Shown: one piece after another, positions 1-7,219 of the stretch | How the letters are laid out: each line of letters begins with the position of its first letter | How positions within the stretch are numbered: the first letter of the stretch is position 1 | Assembly: GCF_019749955.1 (NCBI RefSeq) | Contig: NZ_JAIEPC010000027.1 | Coordinates: forward strand, 1-39,214 | DNA from: Sphingomonas sp. | Lineage (GTDB): Bacteria; Pseudomonadota; Alphaproteobacteria; Sphingomonadales; Sphingomonadaceae | Length of the DNA stretch: 39,214 bases | Direction: 5' to 3' | Program-made: the position numbers and the translations under genes | The notes under the pieces: generated by a model | Database searches by the model: none | What the model was told of the DNA's origin: nothing | What the model saw: the letters and a program-made list of their open reading frames with translations, nothing else

Positions 1-277
1 TGCCGGTGCGCTTGACGACATCGCCTTCCTTGATCTGGCTGTCCGAGCCGAAGATCACGACGCCGACATTGTCGGCTTCAAGGTTGAGCGCCATGCCCTG
101 CACGCCGTTCGAGAATTCGACCATCTCGCCGGCCTGAACATTGTCGAGGCCATAGATGCGGGCGATGCCGTCGCCGACCGACAGCACCTGGCCGGTTTCG
201 GAAACTTCTGCCTCGGTGCCGAACGAAGCGATCTGGTCCTTGATGACCTTCGAGATTTCTGCGGCGCGGATATCCAT
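1..277 (-). CDS. atpA: F1 ATP synthase subunit alpha, N-terminal part (cut by window edge)
   Basis: Nucleotide-binding, non-catalytic alpha subunit of the F1 headpiece, acting at the inner face of the cytoplasmic membrane. Only the first 92 residues are in the window. They begin [16 protein letters not shown] and contain the beta-barrel segment [20 protein letters not shown] and the stretch [18 protein letters not shown], both typical of alpha subunits. The Walker A region lies beyond the edge. The ATG at 277 follows the atpH stop codon by three bases, and the purine-rich end of atpH (GAAAGG) supplies the ribosome site, so the two are translationally close. The order atpH-atpA is that of the alphaproteobacterial atpHAGDC operon. 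Confidence 0.97.
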   Translation of the reverse strand, partial: MDIRAAEISKVIKDQIASFGTEAEVSETGQVLSVGDGIARIYGLDNVQAGEMVEFSNGVQGMALNLEADNVGVVIFGSDSQIKEGDVVKRTG

Positions 278-280
278 GAC

Positions 281-850
281 TTAGCCTTTCATCGCCTGGG
301 CGAGGGAATTCAAACGGGTCTTGATCGACGAATCGATCATCTGGCTGCCGATGCGGACGACGAGCCCGCCGAGCAGTGAAGGATCAACGGTCAGGTCGAC
401 CGCCACGTCGCGACCGACGCGCTGGCGCAGCGACGCCTTGAGCGCATCGACCTGATCGGGCTCAAGCGGATGCGCCGAGGTGACTTCGGCGGTCGTCTCG
501 CCCCGGTGATCGGCAGCAAGCGCGCGAAACGCACGGATGATCGCGGGCAATTGCGCCAGACGCCGGTTGTCGGCGAGCACGCCGAGGAACTTGGCGGTCG
601 TCGGATCGGTGCCGAGCGATGCCGCCGTTGCGGCAACTGCCTTCGCCGCATTGGCGCGGCTGACGAGCGGGCTCGCCACGAGTCGCGCGAAGTCGGGCGA
701 CGCATCGAGCGCGGCGCGGACATCAGCAAGGCTCTGCTCAACCGCCGCAATCGTCTTGGCCTCGCGCGCGATGTCGAACAACGCGGTGGCATAGCGCCCG
801 GGCAGGCTCGCCTGGATACCGCTGCTCAAATTACCGCCGGAACTCTCCAC
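281..850 (-). CDS. atpH: F1 ATP synthase subunit delta
   Basis: Delta subunit of F1, the peripheral-stalk link between F1 and Fo. The 189-residue protein has the family pattern: an N-terminal helical domain (about residues 9-110, with GRYATALFDIAREA) and a C-terminal domain ending in the signature LLGGLVVRIGSQMIDSSIK before LNSLAQAMKG. The open frame extends to 1045, but a GTG at 850 is preferred: it is preceded by AAGAGGA ten bases upstream and gives the usual length, and the upstream residues do not look like a delta subunit. It is first in the atp operon. A terminator-like hairpin lies in its leader (892-917), which could attenuate the operon or be a relic of an upstream gene. Confidence 0.95.
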   Translation of the reverse strand: MESSGGNLSSGIQASLPGRYATALFDIAREAKTIAAVEQSLADVRAALDASPDFARLVASPLVSRANAAKAVAATAASLGTDPTTAKFLGVLADNRRLAQLPAIIRAFRALAADHRGETTAEVTSAHPLEPDQVDALKASLRQRVGRDVAVDLTVDPSLLGGLVVRIGSQMIDSSIKTRLNSLAQAMKG

Positions 851-891
851 GCGATTGAAATCCTCTTGGGAACAGGAAAATTGGCCCCATG

Positions 892-917
892 TAAAAACAG
901 GGCGACAAAGCGCCCTG
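892..917 (-). terminator. Intrinsic-terminator-like hairpin in the atpH leader
   Basis: Read leftward, the strand shows CAGGGCG, a six-base loop, CGCCCTG and then TTTTTA. This is a perfect 7-bp GC-rich stem followed by a U-tract. It lies about 42 bases before the atpH start, and no leftward gene lies between it and the divergent chemoreceptor gene. The reverse orientation has no T-run, so it would act only on leftward transcripts. Confidence 0.7.
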
Positions 918-1037
918 ACTTGGGTTGCGCGGCTGCTAGCATCGGTGCTGCGTTGATGCAAGCCGGGTGTAGGGAGCGGGGCAATTGGCGCTGATTCAGC
1001 CAAAAAACGTCTGTTTTCATTTATCTGACGCATTGGG

Positions 1038-1045
1038 TTAACCAT
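1038..1045 (+). promoter_or_regulatory. CtrA-type motif upstream of the chemoreceptor gene
   Basis: The octamer TTAACCAT, a known Caulobacter CtrA recognition form, stands 20 bases before the ATG at 1066. Continuing rightward, TTAA-N7-TTGT matches six of the eight fixed positions of the full TTAA-N7-TTAA motif. CtrA itself is encoded at 36557-37258. Binding is inferred only from sequence. Confidence 0.4.
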
Positions 1046-1065
1046 TCATTGTCGCCTGCCCGGCC

Positions 1066-2847
1066 ATGACATTTGGGCAATTTCAACGCTGGACGATCAT
1101 CATGGCATCGAATTGGGGCCCTTGGATTGGCCGGTTCAACGGACGTGCGGACACCATCGGTGCGGTAATTCGCCGGGTGCTGATCGCGATGCTGGGGATC
1201 CAGGCGATTCTGGCGCTGTCGCTGGTCATCGGTGCCTTTATCACGACCGGTACGGTTCGCCAGTTGGTCGACGCTCGCCTGAAGCCAATCGCCGAATTGC
1301 AGCATGTCATGGACGGCTATGCCGATTCGCTGGCGACCGCGCACAAGGTGGAAAGCGGCAACCTGCCGGCAACGGGCGCGCTGACAGCGATTGCCGCATC
1401 ACGGGCGACGATCCAGCGCAACTGGGCCAAATTCCGCCAGCATTCTATGGACCCGGCTTACCGCAAGCATATCGCCGACATCGTGGCGGCGCGGGGCAAC
1501 GCCGATGACGCGATCGTTAAGCTCCAGTCGCTGCTGCAAGACGGGCATGTCGACCAGCTCGCGTTTTTCGTAAGCGGCCCACTGTACGCGGCGACCGACC
1601 CGCTGACCAGATCGACCAATGGCTTGATGGACAAGCTGCGCGATGACGCGGCGGCGCAACAGGGACTCGTCCGTTACCGCGTGTTCCGCACGTATGCGAT
1701 CGTATCGGTCGTGACGCTGCTGGCGATTCTGGTCGGCTGGCGGGGGATGCAAATCGTGGAACGCAGGATCATCCAGCCGCTTGCCGATATTGCGGTCGTT
1801 ACACGAGATATCACCGACGATCAGCTCGATGCCGCCATCCCCGCCCTCGATCGCAGCGACGAAATTGGCGACATCGCCCGCGCGCTCGCTTTCGCCCGCC
1901 AACGCTTAAGGGACGCGCGGCGGCTTTCGGACGAGTCGCGCCGGGTCGAGGAGGCGCTCCACCGCCGCGAAGTCGCCGAACATGCCGCCCACGCCAAGCG
2001 CGCCGCCGATCTCGACCGGTTGTTCCAGCTGTTCGAGCGCGAGGCGGGTACGATCGTCGACCTGCTCAAATCGGCGGGGCCGAGTCTGCGCGAAACTGCC
2101 GGCGCGATGTCGGGCGAAGCGACCGAGGCCGAGCATCATGCGCTCGCGACAGCGGCGGTGGCCGAGCAAAGCGCGCGGTCGGCGCGCACAATCGCCCAGT
2201 CCTCGGTCGCGCTGACGACGGCGATCGACCATATCAGCAGGGCCGCACATGAATCGCGCACCGGTGTCGGCACCGTGCGTGACCGTACGCTCGCGGGGCG
2301 CGATCAGGCGGCGTCGCTCGGCGCGCTGGTGAGCGAAATTGCTTCGGTGCTCGATTTCATCGCCGGGCTGGCGGGCCAGACCAATTTGCTCGCGCTCAAC
2401 GCCACGATCGAGGCTGCGCGCGCCGGAGCAGCGGGGCGCGGCTTTGCCGTCGTCGCGGAGGAAGTGAAGGGCCTCGCACGCCAGACTCAAGCCGCCGCCG
2501 GTCGGATCGAGGGGCGCCTGTCCGCCGTCCGTGAGGCGAGCGACACGGTGCTGGCTTCGATCGAATCGATCGACGGCCTCGTCGCCGGACTCGACCGTTC
2601 GGCCAGCAATGTCGCCGACGCCGTTGAGCAGCAGCGCGATATGACCCGCTGCATCGCGCTCGCGATCACCGAAGTCGAAGGCGGCACCGCCAGTGCCGCC
2701 GCCAATATGCAATTGCTCCACAGCCGCGCCGAGCGCGCGCGCGGCACTGCCAGCGACCTCGCGGGTACCGCCGACAGCGTCGCCAGCGCCGTCGATGCAT
2801 TGCGCGGCCAGATCAACCGCCTGATCGCCGACGTGCGCGCGGCTTGA
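1066..2847 (+). CDS. Methyl-accepting chemotaxis protein
   Basis: Membrane chemoreceptor that relays ligand binding to CheA/CheW. Residues about 35-61 form the first transmembrane helix, 62-206 the periplasmic sensor (helical, four-helix-bundle type by appearance), 207-228 the second helix and 231-285 a HAMP linker. The cytoplasmic signalling domain runs from about 330 to the end, with the conserved hairpin tip [19 protein letters not shown] (about 437-455) followed by [15 protein letters not shown]. No other chemotaxis gene lies nearby, so it is an orphan receptor. The start is uncertain: ATG at 1066 gives 593 residues, and ATG at 1102 gives 581 and keeps both helices; neither has a strong ribosome site. 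A CtrA-like octamer precedes it. Confidence 0.93.
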   Translation: MTFGQFQRWTIIMASNWGPWIGRFNGRADTIGAVIRRVLIAMLGIQAILALSLVIGAFITTGTVRQLVDARLKPIAELQHVMDGYADSLATAHKVESGNLPATGALTAIAASRATIQRNWAKFRQHSMDPAYRKHIADIVAARGNADDAIVKLQSLLQDGHVDQLAFFVSGPLYAATDPLTRSTNGLMDKLRDDAAAQQGLVRYRVFRTYAIVSVVTLLAILVGWRGMQIVERRIIQPLADIAVVTRDITDDQLDAAIPALDRSDEIGDIARALAFARQRLRDARRLSDESRRVEEALHRREVAEHAAHAKRAADLDRLFQLFEREAGTIVDLLKSAGPSLRETAGAMSGEATEAEHHALATAAVAEQSARSARTIAQSSVALTTAIDHISRAAHESRTGVGTVRDRTLAGRDQAASLGALVSEIASVLDFIAGLAGQTNLLALNATIEAARAGAAGRGFAVVAEEVKGLARQTQAAAGRIEGRLSAVREASDTVLASIESIDGLVAGLDRSASNVADAVEQQRDMTRCIALAITEVEGGTASAAANMQLLHSRAERARGTASDLAGTADSVASAVDALRGQINRLIADVRAA

Positions 2848-2898
2848 CCCCGGCCTGCTGAGCTGGGCCAAGCGATCTCAGGCTCCTTAGATATATCC

Positions 2899-2989
2899 CC
2901 GTTCGGGCTGAGCTTGTCGAAGCCCTGTTCTTCTTCGCCGACGTCACCGCAAAAGCAGGACGGCCCTTCAACAAGCTCAGGGCAAACGG
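2899..2989. repeat. REP-like palindromic element, copy 1
   Basis: Two 24-base arms at 2899-2922 and 2966-2989 form an imperfect inverted repeat around the core GAGCTTGT, with CCGTT at the outer end of each arm. The arms are not equal: one has CCGTTCGGGC and the other, reverse-complemented, CCGTTTGCCC. The same unequal pair occurs in opposite orientation at 16441-16527. It fills much of the gap between the chemoreceptor and dienelactone hydrolase genes (2848-3083), where nothing else was recognised. Confidence 0.8.
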
Positions 2990-3083
2990 ACCGGGGAATC
3001 GGCTGACACGCCCGATTCACCGGGCTGACTTCGCTGCGTAACATCCGCATGATGCTTGCCTGAGACCAGCAAAGGAGCAGGCA

Positions 3084-3764
3084 ATGGCGAACGGCACGAT
3101 GACGCGGATGACGATGGACGATGGCGCCGAGGTTGCGGTCTATCATGTCGCGCCGCCGGGAACGCGTCGCGCAGGGCTTGTGCTCGTGCAGGAAATCTTC
3201 GGGGTCACTGACCATATCCGCGAATTGTGCGACGAATATGCGCATGACGGTTTCGAAGTGCTGTCGCCCGCGCTGTTCGATCGCGAGCATCCGGGCTTCG
3301 AGGCCGACTATACCGGTGAGGGTTTCGCTCGCGCCGTCCAGCTCGCGCGCGAACTCCACCCGTTCGACCAGAGCCTGAAGGACGTCCAGACCTGCATCGA
3401 CAAGCTGAAGGCCGACGGACCAGTGTTCGTGGTCGGTTATTGTTACGGCGGGTCGATCGCGTGGCTGTCGACGACGCGGCTGACTGGGGTCGCGGCGGCA
3501 TCGGCCTATTATGGCTCGCTGATTCCCGGCGCGGTGGAGGAGGAACCCCAAGTGCCCGTCATCGCACATTTCGGCCGCCACGATACCGGCATCCCGATGG
3601 ACGGCGTCGACACGGTGATCGCCAAGGCTTGGCCCAATGCGACCGTCCATGTCTACGAAGCCGGGCATGGCTTTAATTCGGATCGGCGCAAGGATTATCA
3701 CGAACCCAGCGCCGATCTCGCGCGCGAACGCACGCTTGAGCTGTTCGAGGCGAACGGGGCTTAA
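3084..3764 (+). CDS. Dienelactone hydrolase family protein
   Basis: Cytoplasmic alpha/beta-hydrolase of the carboxymethylenebutenolidase family, which opens lactone rings in the chlorocatechol route; many members have other, unknown ester substrates. In the 226 residues the nucleophile elbow GYCYGGS puts the catalytic cysteine at 120, with Asp167 (GRHD) and His195 (AGHGF) completing the triad. Glu37 in QEIFG matches the glutamate that tunes the cysteine in DLH. The start has a strong AAAGGAG ribosome site. No other aromatic-degradation gene is nearby, so a specific substrate cannot be assigned. Its stop codon shares the four bases TTAA with the stop of the convergent regulator gene. Confidence 0.93.
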   Translation: MANGTMTRMTMDDGAEVAVYHVAPPGTRRAGLVLVQEIFGVTDHIRELCDEYAHDGFEVLSPALFDREHPGFEADYTGEGFARAVQLARELHPFDQSLKDVQTCIDKLKADGPVFVVGYCYGGSIAWLSTTRLTGVAAASAYYGSLIPGAVEEEPQVPVIAHFGRHDTGIPMDGVDTVIAKAWPNATVHVYEAGHGFNSDRRKDYHEPSADLARERTLELFEANGA

Positions 3765-3979
3765 ACGATCCCGCCTTCGCTTTCGAAATCGAGCAGGTCG
3801 CCCGGTTTGCAATCGAGCGCGTCGCACAGTTTTTCGAGCGTTTCGAACCGCACGCCCTTCACCTTGCCCGATCGCAGCAGCGACAGGTTGGTCTCGCTGA
3901 TGCCGATCCGCTGGGCGAGTTCCTTGCTGCGCATCTTGCGGCGCGCGAGCATGACATCAAGGGTGACGATGATCGGCAT
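3761..3979 (-). CDS. Small HTH regulator, Cro/C1 (YozG-like) type
   Basis: A 72-residue cytoplasmic DNA-binding protein that is nearly all helix-turn-helix: SKELAQRIGISETNLSLLRSG is followed by VRFETLEKLCDALDCKPGDLL, the classic XRE ending. It is last in a leftward operon. Its ATG overlaps the DUF2975 stop by one base (TGATG), so translation is coupled. Known families place this regulator type directly after DUF2975 genes in many bacteria, and here the same order is seen. Autoregulation of the operon is likely but not shown. The gene ends in a four-base TTAA overlap with the dienelactone hydrolase gene. Confidence 0.92.
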   Translation of the reverse strand: MPIIVTLDVMLARRKMRSKELAQRIGISETNLSLLRSGKVKGVRFETLEKLCDALDCKPGDLLDFESEGGIV

Positions 3980-4479
3980 CAGACGATCTGCTCATTGTCG
4001 GCTTTGATCTCAGCGGCAATGGCCTGAACCCGGCCGAGCAGCCGGATCGCCAGGCCCACGCCGATCAGCACGATCTGGGTGGTGATATAGGCGGCGGTGA
4101 CCGCATCCATTTTGTCACTGGCCGGCCCGACGAACAGCGCCAGCACACCGCTGGCCGTCAGCCAGTCGCCGAGCCGCCCGACCGCGCGCCCGCTGGTGGG
4201 GGTCAGCACCGCGCCGCCTTCATAGGCCTTGAACAGCCCGCGCGCGGTCCAGATCGCGCCAAGCAGGGCGACGCTCGGGAGCGAGCGTGCCGCAATCTCG
4301 CCGAGATGGGCGAGCGCCGCCATTGCGTCAGGCGTGCCGACGCTGAACAGCACGGCCTTGATCGGCACATAGCTCACCTGGCTGAACAGCAGGAAACACG
4401 CGATGCTGAACGCCCATTCAAAGGCCTTTTTCAGCGACCGGCTCTCGCGCTGCAGCGCGTCGATTTGGGGAGTGGACAC
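3979..4479 (-). CDS. DUF2975 membrane protein
   Basis: A 166-residue integral membrane protein of unknown function, with about four transmembrane helices (near residues 22-46, 62-82, 104-120 and 131-149) and a charged tail AAEIKADNEQIV. The motif FKAYEGGAVLT before the third helix matches the DUF2975 pattern, in which a loop of the type Y..G..F/L.P lies between helices. The GTG start at 4479 has a perfect AGGAGG six bases upstream, which settles the start although the frame is open to 4947. The HTH gene is coupled downstream and a small membrane protein lies upstream, so the membrane protein and regulator probably act together. Confidence 0.88.
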   Translation of the reverse strand: MSTPQIDALQRESRSLKKAFEWAFSIACFLLFSQVSYVPIKAVLFSVGTPDAMAALAHLGEIAARSLPSVALLGAIWTARGLFKAYEGGAVLTPTSGRAVGRLGDWLTASGVLALFVGPASDKMDAVTAAYITTQIVLIGVGLAIRLLGRVQAIAAEIKADNEQIV

Positions 4480-4490
4480 CAAAAGCCTCC

Positions 4491-4700
4491 TTAGCGTTCG
4501 CCGATGCGGACGAGCAGCACGACGCTGCCGACGGCGACTTCGGTGGAAAAGACGAAAGCGCTGGTTCGACCGATGGTCGGGGCGCTGGCGCGGTCGACGC
4601 TCGGCCAACCAAGGATCAAGGCGGCGACGACCAGCATGGCAGGCGCGCCGCGCCTTGCCGCCAGCGCGAGGTTGCGTAAAAGCGAGGGGTGAGATGGCAT
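4491..4700 (-). CDS. Small hypothetical membrane protein
   Basis: A 69-residue protein that I do not recognise. It has a basic N-terminus (SLLRNLALAARRG), a hydrophobic segment at about 19-34 (APAMLVVAALILGW), and a second hydrophobic stretch at 49-64 ending in VVLLVRIGER. The ATG at 4700 has AAAGGA six bases upstream, a better start than the ATG at 4718. Its TAA stop abuts the AGGAGG used by the DUF2975 gene, so it is the first gene of a compact three-gene operon driven by the promoter at 4739-4767. A role with DUF2975 is inferred from this spacing only. Confidence 0.65.
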   Translation of the reverse strand: MPSHPSLLRNLALAARRGAPAMLVVAALILGWPSVDRASAPTIGRTSAFVFSTEVAVGSVVLLVRIGER

Positions 4701-4738
4701 TGACGGTCCTTTCAACAATTCGCGTTTTATTTACGTGA

Positions 4739-4767
4739 AACATAAATTTAAGGTCGCAAAACGTCAA
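4739..4767 (-). promoter_or_regulatory. Sigma-70 type promoter of the DUF2975 operon
   Basis: On the minus strand TTGACG (4762-4767) is separated by 17 bases from TATGTT (4739-4744). This gives a start point near 4732 and a leader of about 32 bases before the ATG at 4700. The surrounding sequence is clearly AT-rich compared with the flanks. Confidence 0.7.
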
Positions 4768-4814
4768 TAGATTTATTGGAAGTGGAGAGGCGGCTTCGCG
4801 TGGCCAGGCCGATC

Positions 4815-4837
4815 GCGCTGAATCACAGCGCTTTTTT
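4815..4837 (+). terminator. Intrinsic-terminator-like hairpin before ada
   Basis: GCGCTG, a five-base AATCA loop, CAGCGC and six T residues: a perfect 6-bp stem with a T-tract on the rightward strand. No rightward gene lies upstream within the divergent region, so it either stops antisense transcripts leaving the DUF2975 operon or acts in the ada leader. The same bases read AAAGCGC on the other strand, resembling the core of the E. coli Ada box. Confidence 0.55.
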
Positions 4838-4910
4838 CTGTCGCTGCGCCCAATAGTTTGAACGCAACGCGCGGGATGTGACACCGATCGCGCCCGCCTA
4901 TATCGGGGGC

Positions 4911-5948
4911 ATGAACAGCACCCCCACCCTCGATCAGGACGCGGCATGGGCCGCGTTCGTCCGCCGCGACCGTGCCCTGGACGGCCGCTTCGTCGGCGCG
5001 GTCCGCACGACGGGCATTTACTGCAAGCCGAGCTGCGCCGCGCGCCACCCCAAGCGCGAGAATGTCGAATTCTTCGCCGATCCGGTGGCGGCGCGCGCGG
5101 CGGGCTATCGCGCTTGTCTGCGCTGCAAACCCGACGAAGTCGGCCGCGACCGCGTCGCCGTCGCCGAAGCGATCCGGCTGATCGAGGCCGCCGAGGAAGC
5201 GATCAACCTCGATCAGCTCGCCGCGCGCGTCGGCTATGCGCCGCATCATTTCCACCGCCTGTTCAAACGCGCCACCGGCGTGACGCCTGCCGCTTATGCG
5301 CGGGGGCTGAAGGCCCGCGCCGCCGCCGAGGCACTGACCAAGGAGAGCAACGTGACCGAAGCCATTTACGAAGCCGGCTATTCCGCCCCCAGCCGTTTTT
5401 ACGAAAGTGCCGCCGCCCGGCTCGGCATGAGCCCCAGCGTGTGGCAGCGCGGTGGCGCGGGCGTCACGATCCGCTGGACGATTGCTGAGACGAGCCTCGG
5501 CCCGTTGCTGATCGCCGCGACCGACAAAGGGCTGTGCCGCGTCGCGTTCGACGAGGATGCCGACGCGCTGGTCAGCCGCTTCCCCAAGGCAGAAGTCGCG
5601 CCCGGGGGCGCGGCGCTCGCCGATCTCGCTGCGCGCGTCGTGGCCAGCGTCGAAAGCCCCGAGCGGCACCAGGATCTGCCGCTCGACGTGCAGGGCACCG
5701 CCTTTCAGGAAGCCGTGTGGCAGGCACTGCGCGCAACGCCTGCGGGCGAGACGCGGACCTATTCCGAGCTTGCCGCCCTCGCCGGCAATCCGCGCGCGGT
5801 GCGTGCGGCGGGGACGGCATGCGGCGCGAACCACCTAGCCGTCGTCATCCCCTGCCACCGCGCGCAGCGGAGCGACGGCAGCATGGGCGGCTATGCCTAT
5901 GGCATCGACCGCAAGATCGTCCTCCGGAACCGGGAAGGTGTCGAATGA
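4911..5948 (+). CDS. ada: Ada: O6-methylguanine-DNA methyltransferase / transcriptional activator
   Basis: Suicide DNA-repair protein that takes methyl groups from alkylated DNA and, once methylated, activates the adaptive response. In the 345 residues the N-terminal zinc domain has Cys38, Cys42, Cys69 and Cys72, and Cys38 is the likely methyl-phosphotriester acceptor. An AraC-type helix-turn-helix region (about 85-180) follows, then the methyltransferase domain, with the acceptor Cys315 in PCHR and the upstream AVRAAGTACGAN. This is the full fused architecture of E. coli Ada. ATG at 4911 is chosen; a GTG at 4878 would add 11 residues. The end overlaps a broken DUF1203 gene by ATGA, so a two-gene unit once existed. 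Confidence 0.95.
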   Translation: MNSTPTLDQDAAWAAFVRRDRALDGRFVGAVRTTGIYCKPSCAARHPKRENVEFFADPVAARAAGYRACLRCKPDEVGRDRVAVAEAIRLIEAAEEAINLDQLAARVGYAPHHFHRLFKRATGVTPAAYARGLKARAAAEALTKESNVTEAIYEAGYSAPSRFYESAAARLGMSPSVWQRGGAGVTIRWTIAETSLGPLLIAATDKGLCRVAFDEDADALVSRFPKAEVAPGGAALADLAARVVASVESPERHQDLPLDVQGTAFQEAVWQALRATPAGETRTYSELAALAGNPRAVRAAGTACGANHLAVVIPCHRAQRSDGSMGGYAYGIDRKIVLRNREGVE

Positions 5949-6130
5949 CCCGCTTTACGATCACCGGGCTCGACGCGAGCCCCTTTGCCGACCTTTATGG
6001 CCTGTCCGACGCCGCGCGCGCCGCGCGCGGGGGCGAGCGGATGACGGTGACCGCCTAACCCGGCTTCCCGTGCCGGATCACGCTCGAAGACGCCGATCTG
6101 GTCGACGGGCGCGAATTGCCCGCGCACGCC
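5945..6130 (+). pseudogene. DUF1203 family gene, truncated and disrupted
   Basis: The frame begins MTRFTITGLDASPFADLYGL and continues LSDAARAARGGERM, the start typical of DUF1203 proteins. A TAA at 6056-6058 stops it after 37 residues. Translating through that stop gives PGFPCRITLEDADL, which is the expected continuation of the same family (a GFPCR motif), so the reading frame is preserved across the nonsense codon. After about 6100 the similarity fades and the C-terminal two-thirds of the family is missing. ATGA overlap with ada suggests it was once co-translated. Bases 6130-6310 hold no feature I can name. Confidence 0.7.
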
Positions 6131-6310
6131 CGCGTGCGTCGATTGCCGCCTGCGGCAGCGCGTCGGGCATTATCGAATTTGCGCGCCCGTTGCGCGGATG
6201 GAAGCGCGTCGACCGCCGCAGCGTCAGGACGTCAACGGGTTCCTCCACCCCAAACTTGCCAGTTCAAGCTTCGGTGCGTTATGAGAATAAATCACCAAGG
6301 GGGATGGCGC

Positions 6311-7219
6311 ATGGATGATACGCAACCGATCGCTGCTGATAAAGCGCCACCCGGCCTGGCGATGCGTATCCTCCACTTCCCGATGACGCGGCTCGTCATC
6401 GGCATCGTCGCGTTCGTGATTGCCAGCATCGCCGCGAGCTTTGTCGCGCGGGCGATCGATCCCTCGCATGCCGGCGTTCCACGGGTTGTCGCTGCCACCG
6501 TCACCGCTGTGATCTTCATCGCGATCTATCTGGCCTTCACCACCTTTGTCGAGCGGCGCGGCAATGTCGAATTCGCGCTGCGGGGGGCAGTGTCCGAGCT
6601 CGCCGCTGGTCTGGCGATCGGCGCCATTTTGTTTTCCATCGTCGTGGCGCTGATCTGGGCTTTGGGGGGCTATCAGGTCCTCAGCACCCGTGGCGCCGAG
6701 GTATTGGTGCCCGTCGTGGCGCTGTCGATCGTGTCCGGCGTCACCGAGGAAATTTTGCTGCGCGGCCTGTTCTTCCGCCTGATCGAGGAATGGCTCGGCA
6801 GCTGGGCCGCGCTGCTCCTGTCGGCGGCTTTGTTCGGCGCGCTCCACCTCGGCAATCCCAATGCGTCGCTTCTCGCCGGGTTCGCGATTGCGCTCGAGGC
6901 GGGCATCATGCTCGCGGCAATTTACATGGTCACGCGGCGGCTATGGGCGGCGATTGGCGTGCATGCCGCGTGGAATTTCACCCAAGGCGGTATTTTCGGC
7001 ATCGCGATTTCGGGCAATGACACGCCCGGTCTGCTCGTCCCGCGCATCACCGGGTCCGAGCTGCTGACGGGCGGCGCGTTCGGCGCCGAGGCATCGCTGC
7101 CGGCGATCGTCGTCGCGACCGGGTTCGGTCTCGCCGTTATGGCCTATGCGTGGCGCACTGGGCGCTTCGTCGCGCCGTCATGGGTGCGCCGCCGTCACTT
7201 GGCCGCCGCGCACTCATAG
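6311..7219 (+). CDS. CPBP family intramembrane metalloprotease (Abi / CAAX-type)
   Basis: A multi-pass membrane protein of 302 residues with the three motifs of the CPBP/Rce1-like family: EEILLR (Glu146, Glu147, Arg151), FGALH (His179) and HAAWN (His218, Asn222). These carry the catalytic glutamate and metal-binding histidines. Bacterial members cleave unknown membrane substrates; some take part in bacteriocin immunity. ATG at 6311 has AAGGGGGA six bases upstream and is preferred over ATG at 6281 and over the long open frame from 6116. The last 25 bases overlap the end of the convergent protease gene. No bacteriocin genes were seen around it. Confidence 0.9.
   Translation: MDDTQPIAADKAPPGLAMRILHFPMTRLVIGIVAFVIASIAASFVARAIDPSHAGVPRVVAATVTAVIFIAIYLAFTTFVERRGNVEFALRGAVSELAAGLAIGAILFSIVVALIWALGGYQVLSTRGAEVLVPVVALSIVSGVTEEILLRGLFFRLIEEWLGSWAALLLSAALFGALHLGNPNASLLAGFAIALEAGIMLAAIYMVTRRLWAAIGVHAAWNFTQGGIFGIAISGNDTPGLLVPRITGSELLTGGAFGAEASLPAIVVATGFGLAVMAYAWRTGRFVAPSWVRRRHLAAAHS

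Noticed and set aside
851..1045. N-terminal extension of atpH to 1045
   Set aside because: Residues are not delta-like and would cross the leader hairpin; GTG 850 has a good ribosome site.
6113..6283. Frame with CVDCRLRQRVGHYRI after the DUF1203 remnant
   Set aside because: Cysteine pair is suggestive, but no start, no ribosome site and no family match; treated as decayed sequence.
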